Assembly (NCBI GenBank): GCA_902780985.1
Contig: CACZHN010000002.1
Span: 1-36,430, forward strand
Source: an uncultured Lachnospiraceae bacterium
Lineage (GTDB): Bacteria > Bacillota_A > Clostridia > Lachnospirales > Lachnospiraceae
DNA length: 36,430 nt
Direction of reading: 5' to 3'
Below, piece after piece: positions 35,193 to 36,430 of the stretch; the first letter of the stretch is position 1; the number at the start of each line of letters is the position of its first letter. Under the pieces are notes generated by a model. It did not search any database. It was not told where the DNA came from and saw nothing but the letters and a program-made list of their open reading frames with translations. The translations under genes and the position numbers were made by a program.

Positions 35193-36430
35193 ATGGAATT
35201 CAGATTACATTCGGAATATCAGCCTACCGGTGATCAGCCACAGGCTATCGCAAGGCTGGTAGAAGGCTATAAAAACGGCAGCAAACATGAGACGCTGCTG
35301 GGTGTAACGGGATCCGGTAAGACATTTACCATGGCGAACGTTATAGCGCAGATTCAGAAGCCGACCCTCATTATCTCCCATAACAAGACCCTGGCGGCTC
35401 AGTTATACGGTGAGATGAAGGCGTTCTTCCCGGAAAATGCAGTTGAATATTTTGTATCGTATTACGATTATTATCAGCCGGAGGCATATGTGCCTTCGAC
35501 TGATACTTATATTGCGAAGGATTCGTCCATCAACGATGAGATCGATAAACTGAGACACAGTGCTACATCCGCTCTGATTGAGAGAAAGGATGTTATTGTC
35601 GTGTCTTCCGTATCCTGTATATACGGTATAGGAAATCCGGAAGATTATAAGAACATGATGCTTTCCCTTCGCCCGGGAATGACACTGGACAGAGATGATC
35701 TGATAGGTCAGCTTGTGGATATGCAGTACACAAGAAATGAAATGGACTTCAAAAGAAGTACCTTCAGAGTTAAGGGAGATGTGGTGGATATAATTCCGGC
35801 CAGCAAGTCGGATGAGGCCATCAGAGTAGAGTTTTTCGGAGATGAGATAGACAGACTTTCCGAGTTCGATCCGCTTACGGGAGAGATAAAGAGAGATGTG
35901 AATTTCTCAAGTATCTTCCCTGCTTCTTACTATGTTCTTGCACCTCACAAGATGGAGGCTGCTCTTAAGGAGATAGACGAAGAAAAGGAAGAGCGCGTAA
36001 AGTGGTTCAAGGCTCATGATAAGCTTCTTGAAGCTCAGAGAATCCGCGAACGTACCGAGTATGATATTGAAATGCTCCGCGAGACGGGATTCTGTTCCGG
36101 TGTCGAGAACTATACAAGAATCCTTGCAGGCGGAAAGCCGGGAGATCCTCCGGACACACTGGTGGATTTCTTCGGAGACGATTATCTGATCATCATAGAC
36201 GAGTCTCATATCACGCTTCCTCAGATAAGAGGAATGTTCGGAGGCAACAAGTCCCGTAAGCAGACTCTTATAGATTTCGGATTCAGACTTCCTTCGGCTA
36301 TGGATAACAGACCGCTGAATTTTGAAGAGTTTGAGCAGAGAGTCGATAAGATACTTTATGTATCGGCTACTCCTGCGGATTACGAAGAGGAGCACGAAGA
36401 GGTTCGTGCAGAGCAGATCATAAGACCTAC
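35193..36430 (+). CDS. uvrB: Excinuclease ABC subunit B, UvrB (3' end outside window)
   Basis: The DNA damage-recognition helicase of nucleotide excision repair. The open frame begins at ATG 35193 (AGGTG upstream) and runs off the window after about 412 residues, so it is incomplete only because of the window edge. Landmarks are the P-loop [10 protein letters not shown], the hairpin region [12 protein letters not shown] that inserts between DNA strands, the [10 protein letters not shown] segment and the DESHITLPQ helicase motif. The end of the visible part, EQIIRPT, matches the family. It lies 23 bases after the glycosidase gene on the same strand and may share its transcript. Confidence 0.95.
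   Translation, partial: MEFRLHSEYQPTGDQPQAIARLVEGYKNGSKHETLLGVTGSGKTFTMANVIAQIQKPTLIISHNKTLAAQLYGEMKAFFPENAVEYFVSYYDYYQPEAYVPSTDTYIAKDSSINDEIDKLRHSATSALIERKDVIVVSSVSCIYGIGNPEDYKNMMLSLRPGMTLDRDDLIGQLVDMQYTRNEMDFKRSTFRVKGDVVDIIPASKSDEAIRVEFFGDEIDRLSEFDPLTGEIKRDVNFSSIFPASYYVLAPHKMEAALKEIDEEKEERVKWFKAHDKLLEAQRIRERTEYDIEMLRETGFCSGVENYTRILAGGKPGDPPDTLVDFFGDDYLIIIDESHITLPQIRGMFGGNKSRKQTLIDFGFRLPSAMDNRPLNFEEFEQRVDKILYVSATPADYEEEHEEVRAEQIIRP

Overview
The window looks like chromosomal DNA of a low-to-moderate GC anaerobic Firmicute, most probably a gut or rumen Lachnospiraceae (Butyrivibrio-like). The evidence is clostridial-type gene content (ThiC with a shortened CX2CX3C tail, phosphoketolase, many GGDEF/EAL proteins), strong AGGAGG-type ribosome binding sites and a few TTG/GTG starts. 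The genus is inferred, not proven. No mobile elements, tRNA, rRNA or CRISPR were seen.

Layout. 1-1121: end of an unknown gene, a terminator, and nudC. 1122-23305: a large accessory block built around a nitrogenase-like enzyme system. 23476-25842: phosphoketolase. 25868-27434: TPP riboswitch and thiC. 27544-28814: thioredoxin and thioredoxin reductase. 28903-33086: a GGDEF protein, a small membrane protein and a membrane EAL protein. 33079-36430: an intracellular GH13 glycosidase and the start of uvrB.

The accessory block is the most interesting part. A cysK / nifB / nifX-like operon lies behind a Cys-rich leader peptide and a terminator/antiterminator pair that together look like a classical ribosome-mediated cysteine attenuator. 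It is followed by a second cysK, then a long operon: nifH-like, a LysR regulator, NifD-like (D1), NifK-like (K1), a second NifX-like protein, an ABC ATPase, NifK-like (K2) and NifD-like (D2), closed by a strong terminator. Convergent to it is a four-gene operon with two lipoprotein solute-binding proteins and two permeases of the polar amino acid/cystine type. It lacks its own ATPase, so the ATPase inside the nif-like operon is the likely partner. Divergent from this transport operon, through near mirror-image promoters, are a third divergent CysK homologue and an EamA-type exporter. A NifS-like cysteine desulfurase and an unknown repeat-containing protein close the block. Two almost identical lysR genes with conserved upstream regions lie as direct repeats 19,150 bp apart at its two edges.

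Interpretation. The reductase (NifH) and both component-1 pairs keep the Fe-S ligands expected for nitrogenase-type clusters, and NifB is present. However, the catalytic His195 and the cofactor ligand His442 of NifD are not conserved, and NifE/N/V and molybdenum genes are absent here. Together with three CysK homologues, cysteine attenuation, a cystine-type importer and LysR regulators, this argues for reductive organosulfur scavenging: import of a sulfur compound, nitrogenase-like C-S (or S-S/S-O) reduction, and capture of the released sulfide or thiol by CysK. This resembles in concept the methylthio-alkane reductase (Mar) of Rhodospirillum rubrum, but has two D/K pairs and a different gene context. 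The substrate is unknown.
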